This document shows, piece after piece, positions 1-8,339 of a DNA stretch of 28,956 nt. Numbering within the stretch: position 1 is the first letter of the stretch; each line of letters opens with the position of its first letter. The position numbers and the translations under genes were made by a program. This DNA comes from a virus, in the IMG/VR virus record IMGVR_UViG_3300044678_001503, positions 1 through 28,956 of that record; one strand, given 5' to 3'. Below the pieces are notes generated by a model, which saw nothing but the letters and a program-made list of their open reading frames with translations, made no database searches and was not told where the DNA came from.

Positions 1-88
1 AGACAGAACCCTTCAGGCAACAATTGCTACTGGCGCTATTACGGCTGGTAAGTTCAACCTTATTGTTGAGTATATTTACTCTGCGTAA
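1..88 (+). CDS. 3' end of a virion protein gene, possibly major capsid protein (partial)
   Basis: The frame beginning at base 2 is open from the window edge to a TAA at 86-88 and gives 28 residues ending in FNLIVEYIYSA. A hairpin and the small virion gene at 136 follow. The alternating hydrophobic ending resembles the C-terminal beta strand of podovirus major capsid proteins. A capsid gene followed by a hairpin is also the arrangement at T7 gene 10 and its terminator. Only 28 residues are visible, so the capsid assignment is inference; a late plus-strand structural gene is the safe statement. Confidence 0.6.
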   Translation, partial: DRTLQATIATGAITAGKFNLIVEYIYSA

Positions 89-96
89 GTAAAAAA

Positions 97-119
97 GTAG
101 GGGGTTAAAAGCCCCCTAC
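97..119. terminator. 8-bp hairpin after the first gene
   Basis: A perfect inverted repeat pairs GTAGGGGG (97-104) with CCCCCTAC (112-119) around a 7-nt loop. Six A residues precede it (91-96) and AATTT follows. The real U-tract is therefore in minus-strand RNA (TTTTTT after the stem). On the plus strand it is a stable hairpin with a poor tail. It may act as an attenuator or 3'-end stabiliser for the upstream mRNA, or stop antisense transcription. Formation of the hairpin is near certain; its direction of action is not. Confidence 0.7.
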
Positions 120-135
120 AATTTAAGGAGAAAAA

Positions 136-465
136 ATGTCGGCTTTAAATCTTTCTGTAAGCTCTAAATTTACAAATAATACAATTAAGCAGCAAACAGT
201 TGGTGGAACCGCTGTAGCGCTTACTTCGGTTGTTCTTGGCGACGCTGTGAAGACCCCAGAGCAGATTTTTGTTCAGGCTCTTTCAACCAATACCGGAAGA
301 ATTACTATCGGTACTTCTTCTGGAGTAACTTCGGGTGGAGCGGGAATTGAACTTGTGGCAGGAGCCAACACAGTTCTTCCGAGCCACACTCCTGGTGACT
401 GGTTTGTTATTGGCAGCGCAGCGGGCCAGGTTCTTAACATCGTATACTCTAGCGGAGCGTACTAA
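136..465 (+). CDS. Small virion-associated protein (109 aa)
   Basis: A strong ribosome site (AAGGAG, 125-130) precedes the ATG. The product is rich in Ser, Thr, Gly and Val with no charged clusters and no signal peptide, as expected of an all-beta virion protein. A segment near residues 53-75 (GRITIGTSSGV, then GAGIELVAGAN) followed by DWFVIGSAAGQ recalls a small domain found in many phage head or fibre accessory proteins. Its stop codon overlaps the ATG of the large fibre gene (TAATG), so the two are likely coupled. It may be a decoration or fibre-base protein; the exact role is unknown. Confidence 0.6.
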   Translation: MSALNLSVSSKFTNNTIKQQTVGGTAVALTSVVLGDAVKTPEQIFVQALSTNTGRITIGTSSGVTSGGAGIELVAGANTVLPSHTPGDWFVIGSAAGQVLNIVYSSGAY

Positions 466-3400
466 TGAGTTACGCCCCGTTTCCATTAGTATGGGGCTTT
501 TTTGGCTCTGGAGGGGGATCAGGTGGTCCTGCCTTCGGAGTTATTCAGACTGATTTTGGGACATTTCCGACGGCTTCAGGGCCGTCGGACGTTCTAACTC
601 TTATTTCATCCGATAATACTACATATTATTTTACGGGTACTGCAGTAACTGACACTGTCACTCTTTCGATCAACACCGCATCTAGTTCTCAGAATGGTCT
701 TATTAGTTCTACAGACTGGTCTACTTTTAACAGTAAAGTATCGTCTGTTACTGGTCCGATCGTGGACAATACCGATCCGATAAACCCCGTTCTTTCGATT
801 GCGGTTGATAGCCCGGATCTTCAAGGAGACGGATCACCGGGGAACCCTCTGAAGGTTTTCTTTCCGCTGCCTCCTCCGACGCTTCAGGCATATACAAATG
901 GTTCTTTAAACCCTGATCAAACCGTCTTGGATCTCACCGATACGAGTGAAATCACCGTGACCAACCCTTCCGGTGGTGTTGTTGAGTTTAATCTTACGGC
1001 AACCGGAGTCACTCCTGCGGCATACACAAGCGCGAATATAACGGTGGATGCTTCAGGAAGGATCACTGCGGCATCAAATGGATCTGGTGGCGGCGGTGAC
1101 TGGCTTTATAATGGAAACACGGTTGTATCTCAGCAGTCTTTTGGAACTATAGACAATTTCGATTTGCCGTTTATTACCAACAACACTGAAAAATTCAGGA
1201 TTAGTGCAGCAGGAGTCATTACTGGTCAAAATGTATCGTCGTACTTAGAGTGGGGTAATCTAGGTTTAAAACTTCAAACGCAACCGTCCCTTTCTTTGAT
1301 CACAGCATCATCGAATGGGTTGATTCTTGCTGACGGTGGGAATGGAACGGTAGCAAGCGCGTCTTCAACCTCAATTGCATTTGGAAATGTGAACGCCTCC
1401 AATGCCTTAATTCGCGCTAACGATAACGGATCTCTGGCCAGTGGGTTTGTAGAGGGAACGGATTGTTCAATTTTTGCACAAGGATTCGGGGCAAGCGCAA
1501 GCGGTTGCATCAATTCTGGGGCCAGTGCTGCGGCCATTCAAACGCTTGGCTATGGTTCGAAAGCATTTGGAAGAATCGATCAAGGCAATTCGACTATTTT
1601 TGCGGGCGCTGACGGATCAATGGCTTTTGGCGTATCGAATACCACTTCAGGCACTCCGGGTACGATTGGTATTGTTAGCGCTGGGAATGGAGCTTTATCG
1701 TTTGGATATAATAATGCAAGCACCGATTCTAATATTTTTGCTAACGGCGATGGAGCTTTATCTTTTGGATCAATAAACGGAACAAATAACGCAACAATCT
1801 CATCAGGTCCCGGGGGATTAGCCGCCGGATGTATAACAATTGGAGCAGACACAACAAACATCACTTCAGCAAGCGGAGCGCTTTCGATTGGGTTTATTGA
1901 CGCTATTTTTTCGAACATCGGCGCCTCTGGAAGTGGTTCGTGCGCGATTGGATACGCAACGAGTGGAAGCGTTCAAACCGTTGGAGGCGGATCTATATCG
2001 GTTGGCCGAGCATTAACGAATGGGTATATTAGAACGGACGGGGAAGGAAGTATTAGCGTTGGAACTGGAGCGCAAAATAATTTTATAAATTATTCCCGCG
2101 GCTCTATTTTAATTATCGACGGATCAACAAATGCCTCCCCTAGTATTGTTGGAACACCGCCAGAAAGTGGCGGAAATGCGGTTTTTGGTAAAGTAAGGGA
2201 TGGGAATTTTTATACTGGTGATTCGGCTCTCCCAAATAATCCGTATTCAGGGAACATGGTTCAGGGTTATTGTGACGGTGTTACGACGACGATCGAAACA
2301 AAATCGAACGGGTCATTTGCTCGTGGGTATGCCCAGAACCTTGGAAGGATTGAAACAATTATTAGCGCAGATGGCGCGATGGTTAGCGGTTATGTCGATG
2401 GAGGGATTTTAAGAGCAGAAGCAAGCGGCAGCCATGTTTTTGGACGAGCGGATGCAGGAAGCACAATCTTCACATCCGGACTCGGTGCGATGGCAATGGG
2501 TTATGCAAATTTGGGTGGTATTATAAGATCCACAGGCGAAGGGTCGTTTGCGGGCGGTTGGAATTTAAACTCGACGATAATTCAAGCAACAAATCTGGGG
2601 TCTTTTGCTTTCGGTTACGCAGATGGAACTGCGGTTACTAACATCGAAGCGACTGGGGTTGGGTCGTTTGCTATGGGGGCCTGCGGTTCGGGCGGTATTT
2701 TCAGCAGCAGTGATGGATCCGGTGCTTTTGGAAATGCTGCGGGAGGAAACATTCGTGCAACAGCCACGGGCGCATGGGCTAGCGGATACGCTCAATTTTT
2801 AGATATTGAGGCAAACGGTAGGGGATCTTTCTCTCACGGCGTGAGCAACGGTGGTGCAGTTGTGTCCGTTGGTCTGGGGTGTTTTTCGCTCGGATATGCT
2901 GAAACAAACATGACTTCATCCGGTACTGGGTGTTTTGCTATGGGAGCGGCGATCAATGATATTTTAGATGTCGATGGTCAGGCTAGTTTTGCCCTTGGCG
3001 AGGATGTTCAGGTTTACGGTACATCGTGTTTTGCAGTCGGACAAAATTTAAATATCGGTGCAAGCTCTAATCAATTAACAACTTGTTATAATATTGGGGC
3101 TAATAACACCTTAAACGACAACAACGTCATGATGCTTGGCTATGATTTGGTGAACGGATCAGGCGATAGCGATTGTATGTTAATCGGGAAAAATCATGGC
3201 GGTAACGGTTCAAACGTTCTTGCGCTTGGTTGGGATACGTTCGCAATGTGGATGGATGCAAATGCTATTTATACTTCCATCAAAACTAACTTTACTGGAT
3301 CGGCAACAACTCGCGCCGGAGTCAACTTTCAATCAGGAACCGCCCCCACAGCGCCTTTGGACGGTGATTTTTGGCATGACCAAAATCTGAATGCGCTGAA

Positions 3401-3944
3401 AACCGTGTGCGTCGGAGAGACGAGCATTTCGGGAACGCTTTTCACTCAAACACAAACAGTAACGGTGAGCGCATCATCGAGTGAAACCGCAATTACTGGC
3501 ACAGGCGTTGGAACGCTTACGCTTGCTGCGAACTACTTAAAAGCAGGAAAAACAATACGAATTACTTGTCGTGGATATTACTCTTCTGTTAGCGGAGGAA
3601 ACGGCAATCTTACCATCCGAATAAGATTTGGCGGAACTTCGGGAACGATTGTTTTAACAGGATCAGTTCCTAGTTCAAATTCTACTAACAGAATGTTTGA
3701 AGGCCATGCCGACATCACTTGCAGGACAACCGGGTCAAGCGGAACCGTTATTGGTCAGGGGGTTTTCTGCGAACTTGCGAATAACGATACACACACTCCG
3801 TTAATTGCATCCGGCGGTATTTCCTCGACAACCACTATAAACACAACGAACAGCCAAGCGATCGTCGTTACTGCGCAGTGGGCATCTAACAGCGCAGGGA
3901 ACTCAATTTCCTGCACAAATCTAATTGTGGAAGTTTTAAATTGA
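465..3944 (+). CDS. Large tail fibre with YadA-head-like repeats (1159 aa)
   Basis: The N-terminus is Gly/Ser-rich (FFGSGGGSGG), then comes a tail-fibre-like region with DWSTFNSK near residue 85. Residues about 296-922 form a long array of roughly 20-28-residue imperfect repeats of the form GS-x-A-x-G-Y/F, for example GALSFGYNN, GSFAFGYAD and GAMAMGYAN. These resemble the beta-roll head repeats (Hep/Hag) of YadA-type trimeric adhesins. A linker with APLDGDFWHDQ follows, then a beta-rich C-terminal domain (about 986-1159) likely to bind the receptor. A trimeric receptor-binding fibre is inferred. The start is set by the TAATG overlap with the previous gene; no coiled-coil chaperone domain is seen. 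Confidence 0.85.
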   Translation: MSYAPFPLVWGFFGSGGGSGGPAFGVIQTDFGTFPTASGPSDVLTLISSDNTTYYFTGTAVTDTVTLSINTASSSQNGLISSTDWSTFNSKVSSVTGPIVDNTDPINPVLSIAVDSPDLQGDGSPGNPLKVFFPLPPPTLQAYTNGSLNPDQTVLDLTDTSEITVTNPSGGVVEFNLTATGVTPAAYTSANITVDASGRITAASNGSGGGGDWLYNGNTVVSQQSFGTIDNFDLPFITNNTEKFRISAAGVITGQNVSSYLEWGNLGLKLQTQPSLSLITASSNGLILADGGNGTVASASSTSIAFGNVNASNALIRANDNGSLASGFVEGTDCSIFAQGFGASASGCINSGASAAAIQTLGYGSKAFGRIDQGNSTIFAGADGSMAFGVSNTTSGTPGTIGIVSAGNGALSFGYNNASTDSNIFANGDGALSFGSINGTNNATISSGPGGLAAGCITIGADTTNITSASGALSIGFIDAIFSNIGASGSGSCAIGYATSGSVQTVGGGSISVGRALTNGYIRTDGEGSISVGTGAQNNFINYSRGSILIIDGSTNASPSIVGTPPESGGNAVFGKVRDGNFYTGDSALPNNPYSGNMVQGYCDGVTTTIETKSNGSFARGYAQNLGRIETIISADGAMVSGYVDGGILRAEASGSHVFGRADAGSTIFTSGLGAMAMGYANLGGIIRSTGEGSFAGGWNLNSTIIQATNLGSFAFGYADGTAVTNIEATGVGSFAMGACGSGGIFSSSDGSGAFGNAAGGNIRATATGAWASGYAQFLDIEANGRGSFSHGVSNGGAVVSVGLGCFSLGYAETNMTSSGTGCFAMGAAINDILDVDGQASFALGEDVQVYGTSCFAVGQNLNIGASSNQLTTCYNIGANNTLNDNNVMMLGYDLVNGSGDSDCMLIGKNHGGNGSNVLALGWDTFAMWMDANAIYTSIKTNFTGSATTRAGVNFQSGTAPTAPLDGDFWHDQNLNALKTVCVGETSISGTLFTQTQTVTVSASSSETAITGTGVGTLTLAANYLKAGKTIRITCRGYYSSVSGGNGNLTIRIRFGGTSGTIVLTGSVPSSNSTNRMFEGHADITCRTTGSSGTVIGQGVFCELANNDTHTPLIASGGISSTTTINTTNSQAIVVTAQWASNSAGNSISCTNLIVEVLN

Positions 3945-3958
3945 GGTAAGTTATTTTT

Positions 3959-4114
3959 ATGAAAAACAAAATCGAACTCAGTCTAGAAGAAGCTCAAGCA
4001 ATCATTAATCACCTGGCTCAAATTCCCACGCAGTACGGCGCGGGTTTGTATCAGTTTTTTTTAAACAAGGTATCGCCTCCAAAAGATCAGGCCGAAAAAC
4101 CGGCAGAGGAATGA
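3959..4114 (+). CDS. Small conserved-type phage protein (51 aa)
   Basis: A 51-residue frame beginning MKNKIELSLEEAQAIINHL fills the gap after the fibre gene. It starts 15 bases after that gene's stop, with GAGG at 3943-3946 as a plausible ribosome site, and ends one base before the next ATG. The helical motif LSLEEAQAIINHLAQIP with a Gly-Ala-Gly-Leu segment recalls short proteins seen beside tail genes in many phages (from memory: LxxxEaxxVLxALgqLP). It has no membrane segment. The function is unknown; a chaperone or minor structural role would fit its place between fibre genes. Confidence 0.6.
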   Translation: MKNKIELSLEEAQAIINHLAQIPTQYGAGLYQFFLNKVSPPKDQAEKPAEE

Positions 4115-4115
4115 A

Positions 4116-4616
4116 ATGGACTTTTTAGTAGAGTTCTTAGAATCGGGCGGTGCAAGAATTATCAAAGATCCTCTTCTTGTAGAAAAGAAAAAGGATTTGC
4201 CCAATGTTTTGCTAAGCCCGGACATTTCTCATTTAAGAGGAATATCTCCTTCATTTTGGATTAGAGAAGAAAATACGATTGGGTCTAAACGCCCAGACGA
4301 AAGCTTAAAAGAAATCGTGAAAAGCCTGAGCGAAGTACATCCATTTTCTAGTCCCCAGGATGCTCCGTTCTCTTCTGATTCAAAATTTATTGAGAAGCTT
4401 GAGGAATTTGACGCAAAGCGTGAGAAAGACCTTCATAATGTGCTTCGAGCGATAACTCACGATAAGAAAGAATTGCTCGCTGAAATTAGCGATTTGGACG
4501 GTAAGTATCATTTGATTATTCAGGACATCGAATATCAAATTAAAAAGAAAGAAGATAAAGTTAAGAAGTTGTTTTTTATCTATATCTTGGTAATGATTTT
4601 GTTAAAATTATTGTAA
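4116..4616 (+). CDS. Tail-anchored coiled-coil protein of unknown function (166 aa)
   Basis: The protein is charged and hydrophilic until its end. Residues about 95-150 are Lys/Glu-rich and predicted to form a coiled coil. The last 17 residues (KKLFFIYILVMILLKLL) are a single hydrophobic segment preceded by lysines, the topology of a tail-anchored membrane protein. It sits between two receptor-binding fibre genes with one base to the left gene and nine to the right, so it is expressed with them. No family is recognised. It could be a virion protein touching the membrane on entry, a lysis accessory protein, or an exclusion factor. Confidence 0.7.
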   Translation: MDFLVEFLESGGARIIKDPLLVEKKKDLPNVLLSPDISHLRGISPSFWIREENTIGSKRPDESLKEIVKSLSEVHPFSSPQDAPFSSDSKFIEKLEEFDAKREKDLHNVLRAITHDKKELLAEISDLDGKYHLIIQDIEYQIKKKEDKVKKLFFIYILVMILLKLL

Positions 4617-4625
4617 GGGGCAGAG

Positions 4626-7091
4626 ATGAAAGTTTACGGCGCACTTGAATTAGCACAACTAGAATGGTTCTTGGATTCTGCAAAACCCTCCGCAGCGTCG
4701 TTCATCTACAGAGTAATCTATGTAAGCGATCTAAAGCAGATCCAGGTATCCGATGGAACCAACTGGATTCCCTTCCTAAATACCTCTACTAACCAGACTC
4801 TTTCTGGGGATATTACCTTTAGCGGGCAGCAAATTTTCAACGGCCTTCACAGGCTGAGCGTTACCACTAACAGTGCGACTGGGGCGATTGTAGCACTCGC
4901 TCCGACTACACCTATCACTGAATTTACTGGAGCAGTTACTTCGGTATCTGGGATCACAAGCGGCGCTTCTGGAGCGACTGTCATGCTCATTAACAGAAGT
5001 GGTAGTCCGTTCACTGTACTTGACGAAGATACAGGCGCTACTGCTGGGAACAGAATTAGAACAGGAACAGGCGCATCTATCACCCTTACTAACAATGCGT
5101 CTATCCTACTTAGCTATGCGGGAGATAGCCGTTGGCACGTAGTAGGTGGAACAGGATCGTCCTCCTCTATTAGCGGGGCAAAGAACTACTTTGTAATTTC
5201 TTCTGCTAATTCTAACTTCTCTCAAAACTCTGTATCTCCCTGGTCCGCTTGTACTCTTACTTTCTCAGGCGGAATTCCATCCGGTGCGCCTACTCTTACG
5301 GCCACTCAAATGGCGATTGCAGCTACTGCCACAAACCCACTTCTCCAAAGTCAGTCTAACTACAACCTGCAACTGACTAAGTCTGCTGCCAACGCTCAAT
5401 ACCAGGGGTTTATTTCTGGTGAACTGACTATTGACCGAGAAGACTTGGCGAAGGTTCTTACAGGCTCGTTTAGCTATGAAGTAGCAAGCGGAACGGTAGA
5501 CTTCTCTGGTACTTCAGCTCAAGATCTTGAGATCTGGGTATACAACACTGTAAGCGGAGCATGGACTCAACCCGCTGGTTTTCGTGGGATGAACACTAGC
5601 AGCGGTACTGGAGTGGTTTCATTTACTTTCCAGACTGATTCAACCGCAGCTAACAACAAGTATAAAATTGCGGTTATTACGCAGCAAACTTCAGCTACTG
5701 CTTACAGCGTAAACTTTAACGACTTTTCTGTTGGTCCTACTGTAGTAGTAAATGGAACACCTGTAACGGATTGGGTGGATAGAGGATTGATTACTCTTAC
5801 CGCAGTTACAGCTAATCCATCAAAAGGTACTACCTCTATTGATAAAGTTTTAATGAGGAGAGTAGGAGATTCTGCTCAATTTTTATATAATTATGCTCAA
5901 ACAGCAGCAGGAGCATCGGCGGGTACTGGCGATTATTTATTTAGTTTACCTGCAGGTATGAGCATAGATACTTCTAAAATTCAATTAGTATCTGGCGGTT
6001 TTATACGAAGCGGAAATACTAGGATTGGTTCTGGTACTGTTTCAATAACAACATTTGGTACAACTGGTAATGTTGATGTATATCCTTATAGCGCCACTCA
6101 AGTAATCTTATACGTTTCTGGCGCACAAGATACAACAGGGGCTATAAGTTCTGCTGTCGATGAAGCTGTTGGTTCGGGGGTTTTTCCAACAACCACTGTT
6201 AGTTCTTCTTACAAATTTACATTCACTGTACCAATCGCAGGCTGGTCCTCTAATGTTCAAACCTCAAATGACACTGATACGAGGGTGGTGGCTTGTCGAG
6301 TTACAGGAACTCCTACAGGAACAATTACATCCTCAAGTGCCACTACAGCAAACATTAATTTTCCAACCGTAGCATTTGATACCCACGCATCATATAGTTC
6401 TGGTCTTTATACTGTTCCCGTAAGTGGAATATATAGGGTAACTAGCCATGCTAGATCCACCGTTGTTAGTGGAGGAACTTTCCAAGCGTTGGGAGTTTTT
6501 GTTGATGGTAGTTTTGTAAATAACTCAACTGTTGCAACTCCAACATCATCTCTTGGTGTTCAATTAAATACCTTGGTAAGTGTATCTGCTGGACAAACTA
6601 TTGCGGTAAGACTTTGGACAGATGGAACTACCCCCACTTTTGTTTCCGATGCGGGAGCACAATTTTTAAATATCGAACGACTCTCCGGCCCTTCAGTCGT
6701 CGCAGCGAGTGAGACAGTAGTAGCGAGATACAACATCGCAGCAGCGGTAAGTATTTCAACTACACAGCCAGTGAATTACGCAACTAAAGTTTTTGACTCT
6801 CATAATGCTGTAACTACGGGAGCATCTTGGAAGTTCACCGCCCCTATTTCTGGAACTTATCAAGTTTCAACTGCTCTAGCCATGTTAACATCAACAGCTA
6901 CTATCATCGTACGAAAAAGTGGTACGAACGAAGTTATTTTAGGAACTGCAACCACAACCAGCTATAATGGAGGAACACAGTTAGTTAAACTCAATTCCGG
7001 AGATTATATTGACGTTGTTTCCGATACAGCGTCTCAAAATACTAACGCTTCTACTTTTCAAAGCATTTCTATCGAAAGAGTGGGGAACTAA
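4626..7091 (+). CDS. Tail fibre/tail protein with tandem C1q-like modules (821 aa)
   Basis: AAGGGG lies 8-13 bases before the ATG. The first ~190 residues (with VSDGTNWIPF) look like a virion-attachment region. A beta-sandwich, carbohydrate-binding-like region follows (about 190-370; DLEIWVYNTVSGAW). A segment with GWSSNVQ and DTDTR near residues 538-550, common in podovirus tail proteins, leads into two C-terminal modules. Each reads like a C1q/TNF-type jelly roll: residues about 565-690 (GLYTVPVSGIYRV) and about 695-821 (WKFTAPISGTYQV), both ending in a SIERVG/NIERLSG strand. It is probably a second receptor-binding or adsorption protein. Base composition drops to AT-rich from about 5815, suggesting a swapped C-terminal half. 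Confidence 0.8.
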   Translation: MKVYGALELAQLEWFLDSAKPSAASFIYRVIYVSDLKQIQVSDGTNWIPFLNTSTNQTLSGDITFSGQQIFNGLHRLSVTTNSATGAIVALAPTTPITEFTGAVTSVSGITSGASGATVMLINRSGSPFTVLDEDTGATAGNRIRTGTGASITLTNNASILLSYAGDSRWHVVGGTGSSSSISGAKNYFVISSANSNFSQNSVSPWSACTLTFSGGIPSGAPTLTATQMAIAATATNPLLQSQSNYNLQLTKSAANAQYQGFISGELTIDREDLAKVLTGSFSYEVASGTVDFSGTSAQDLEIWVYNTVSGAWTQPAGFRGMNTSSGTGVVSFTFQTDSTAANNKYKIAVITQQTSATAYSVNFNDFSVGPTVVVNGTPVTDWVDRGLITLTAVTANPSKGTTSIDKVLMRRVGDSAQFLYNYAQTAAGASAGTGDYLFSLPAGMSIDTSKIQLVSGGFIRSGNTRIGSGTVSITTFGTTGNVDVYPYSATQVILYVSGAQDTTGAISSAVDEAVGSGVFPTTTVSSSYKFTFTVPIAGWSSNVQTSNDTDTRVVACRVTGTPTGTITSSSATTANINFPTVAFDTHASYSSGLYTVPVSGIYRVTSHARSTVVSGGTFQALGVFVDGSFVNNSTVATPTSSLGVQLNTLVSVSAGQTIAVRLWTDGTTPTFVSDAGAQFLNIERLSGPSVVAASETVVARYNIAAAVSISTTQPVNYATKVFDSHNAVTTGASWKFTAPISGTYQVSTALAMLTSTATIIVRKSGTNEVILGTATTTSYNGGTQLVKLNSGDYIDVVSDTASQNTNASTFQSISIERVGN

Positions 7092-7576
7092 TGCTTAAAA
7101 TAAAAGTTACGGAAAAATCAGGCGCTTGGCTCGAATATGTTTCACCGAATCAGCTAAATTACTCATCGCTTGGCCACGGGCTACCAGAGCGCTGGATACC
7201 GCATAAAGACGAAGGCGGCTTTTATGATGACGCTGACGTACTCGATGAGCGTATGGCTGAGATCGTGCCTGCGGTGCCATTCCAGCCAGAGATTCCAGCT
7301 GTGTACGAAGGCGGAGTGATGATCTCTGAAGCCATCCCAGCCGTGCCAGAAGTACCTGCGGTAATGCAGAAGCAGGTGAAACTCAAAGCTGAGTACAGCG
7401 TAGAAATTACAGATATTTCCTCAGAACACGCCCTTGCTGAGTGTATCTCTAAGCGTAAGTCTGAGTACCCTTCCGCTGAAGATTTTCTTAACGCATTTTT
7501 TGATGGAGGAGAGCAAGCACTCGCAGCGCTTCAGGCCAAACGCCTTGCGGTTAAAGCCAAGTATCCAAAACCGTAG
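7091..7576 (+). CDS. Probable fibre-assembly/accessory protein (161 aa)
   Basis: The gene begins inside the stop of the preceding tail protein gene (TAATG at 7089-7093). Its middle holds Pro/Val/Ala repeats (EIVPAVPFQPEIPAV, then AIPAVPEVPAV), and its C-terminus has YPSAEDFLNAFFDGG followed by LQAKRLAVKAKYPKP. The YPS-x-E-x-x-L-D-A-type ending recalls small proteins encoded directly after tail fibres (fibre chaperone or XkdW-like families). No membrane segment is seen. A role in fibre assembly or as a short tip protein is inferred from position and motif; the family link is from memory. Confidence 0.6.
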   Translation: MLKIKVTEKSGAWLEYVSPNQLNYSSLGHGLPERWIPHKDEGGFYDDADVLDERMAEIVPAVPFQPEIPAVYEGGVMISEAIPAVPEVPAVMQKQVKLKAEYSVEITDISSEHALAECISKRKSEYPSAEDFLNAFFDGGEQALAALQAKRLAVKAKYPKP

Positions 7577-7584
7577 GGGGATGA

Positions 7585-7752
7585 ATGAAGAACAAAGGTG
7601 CGACCTCATTAGAACTTTTGTTATGGGTAATCGGAGCAGTCGGGGCAGTAACAGCGTATGCTCACATGACGTTTGTAACGTATCGAGAAGTCGCACCACG
7701 ACTTGATCGTATTGAGTCCAAAGTGGATTCAATTTTAGAAAGAAGGAGATAA
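7585..7752 (+). CDS. Small single-TM protein, holin or i-spanin candidate (55 aa)
   Basis: GGGGG (7576-7580) precedes the ATG. Residues about 9-27 (LELLLWVIGAVGAVTAYAH) form one membrane segment. The rest is a basic/acidic helix (RLDRIESKVDSILERRR), giving an N-in or N-out bitopic topology. It opens a cluster of tiny genes that ends in an endolysin, so a pinholin/holin or a short inner-membrane spanin subunit are the likely options. Its 55 residues are shorter than most Rz proteins. Its stop lies one base before the next ATG, with AAGGAG inside its own 3' end serving the next gene. Confidence 0.6.
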   Translation: MKNKGATSLELLLWVIGAVGAVTAYAHMTFVTYREVAPRLDRIESKVDSILERRR

Positions 7753-7753
7753 T

Positions 7754-7894
7754 ATGGACAGTAAAGTACTTTTGGTTATGGCAGTTCTGGGCGGGGTTTC
7801 TGAGGCACTATCACTTATACCAGCAGTAAAAGCTAACGGGGTGTTTCAGCTAGTAGCAAACCTCTTGAAAGCTCTGCTCGGCAAGAAAGACTAA
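7754..7894 (+). CDS. Tiny hydrophobic lysis-cassette protein (46 aa)
   Basis: An excellent ribosome site (AAGGAG, 7743-7748) precedes the ATG. The 46 residues are mostly hydrophobic: an N-terminal stretch (VLLVMAVLGGVSEALSLIP) followed by an amphipathic helix (FQLVANLLKALLGKKD). The motif SEALSLIPAVKANGVFQL recalls short uncharacterised phage proteins found near endolysins. Position and hydrophobicity make it a holin or antiholin candidate. The stop overlaps the next ATG (TAATG). Confidence 0.6.
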   Translation: MDSKVLLVMAVLGGVSEALSLIPAVKANGVFQLVANLLKALLGKKD

Positions 7895-8073
7895 TGGGGG
7901 TTGGCGAGCTACTAGCATTTGTGTCTGGGATTTTGAAGTTCTTACCTGAAATTAGGAAACTAATAAAGGTGCTTTCAGAATCTCCGGCTCAAAAAGCTGC
8001 CCTCATCACAAAGCAAATTAGTGATGAAGCAGAAAGGCTTAAGAACAAGGGGAGGCCAACATGGGAAAAATAG
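7894..8073 (+). CDS. Small amphipathic protein of the lysis cassette (59 aa)
   Basis: The frame starts in the TAATG overlap with the preceding gene and runs 13 bases into the lipoprotein gene. Residues about 4-19 (GELLAFVSGILKFLPE) form a short hydrophobic or amphipathic helix; the remainder is charged (ISDEAERLKNKGRP). No family is recognised. It is too polar to be a clear transmembrane protein, so it might associate with the membrane surface or modulate the neighbouring candidate holin. Confidence that it is a gene rests on tight overlaps at both ends. Confidence 0.55.
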   Translation: MGVGELLAFVSGILKFLPEIRKLIKVLSESPAQKAALITKQISDEAERLKNKGRPTWEK

Positions 8074-8339
8074 TTGTCGGGTTTATGCTCGGTGTGACTA
8101 TTTCGGCCTGTGTTGCCTCCACTTTTCCTTACAAGTTCTATGCGCTAGAGGCTGACTCGTACAACGGTGCTTTAAAAGGCCCAACAACTGCTGACGATAC
8201 GGTCCTTTCAATGTGCCGCCCTACGGATCAAGACAAGGCTCCTTGCCTGGTCATGTTCACTTCTGCTTTTCTAAGGTTAAAAGAGTCTTATCAAAAGTGT
8301 CAGATAGATTTAAAATCAGCTCAGGAGAACTCTGAATGA
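8061..8339 (+). CDS. Predicted lipoprotein, possible outer-membrane spanin (92 aa)
   Basis: The N-terminus has the three parts of a lipoprotein signal: Lys3, a hydrophobic stretch (IVVGFMLGVT) and a lipobox ISA-Cys17. The mature part (FYALEADSYNGALKG, then CxPTDQDKAPCLVMF) contains paired cysteines and a C-terminal helix. It lies immediately before and overlaps the endolysin gene (ATGA at 8336-8339). In this setting a lipoprotein most often is the outer-membrane spanin (Rz1), although it lacks the usual Pro-rich stretch. A lipid-anchored envelope protein implies a Gram-negative host. An exclusion lipoprotein is the alternative. Confidence 0.7.
   Translation: MGKIVVGFMLGVTISACVASTFPYKFYALEADSYNGALKGPTTADDTVLSMCRPTDQDKAPCLVMFTSAFLRLKESYQKCQIDLKSAQENSE

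Noticed and set aside
1350-3235. Short-period repeats that could be taken for a CRISPR array or minisatellite
   Set aside because: The repetition is at protein level, units vary in length and sequence, and the reading frame is open throughout. There are no identical direct repeats with unique spacers.
465-3944. Bacterial trimeric autotransporter adhesin gene
   Set aside because: There is no signal peptide and no C-terminal outer-membrane anchor, and the gene lies in a phage virion operon. A fibre is the better reading.
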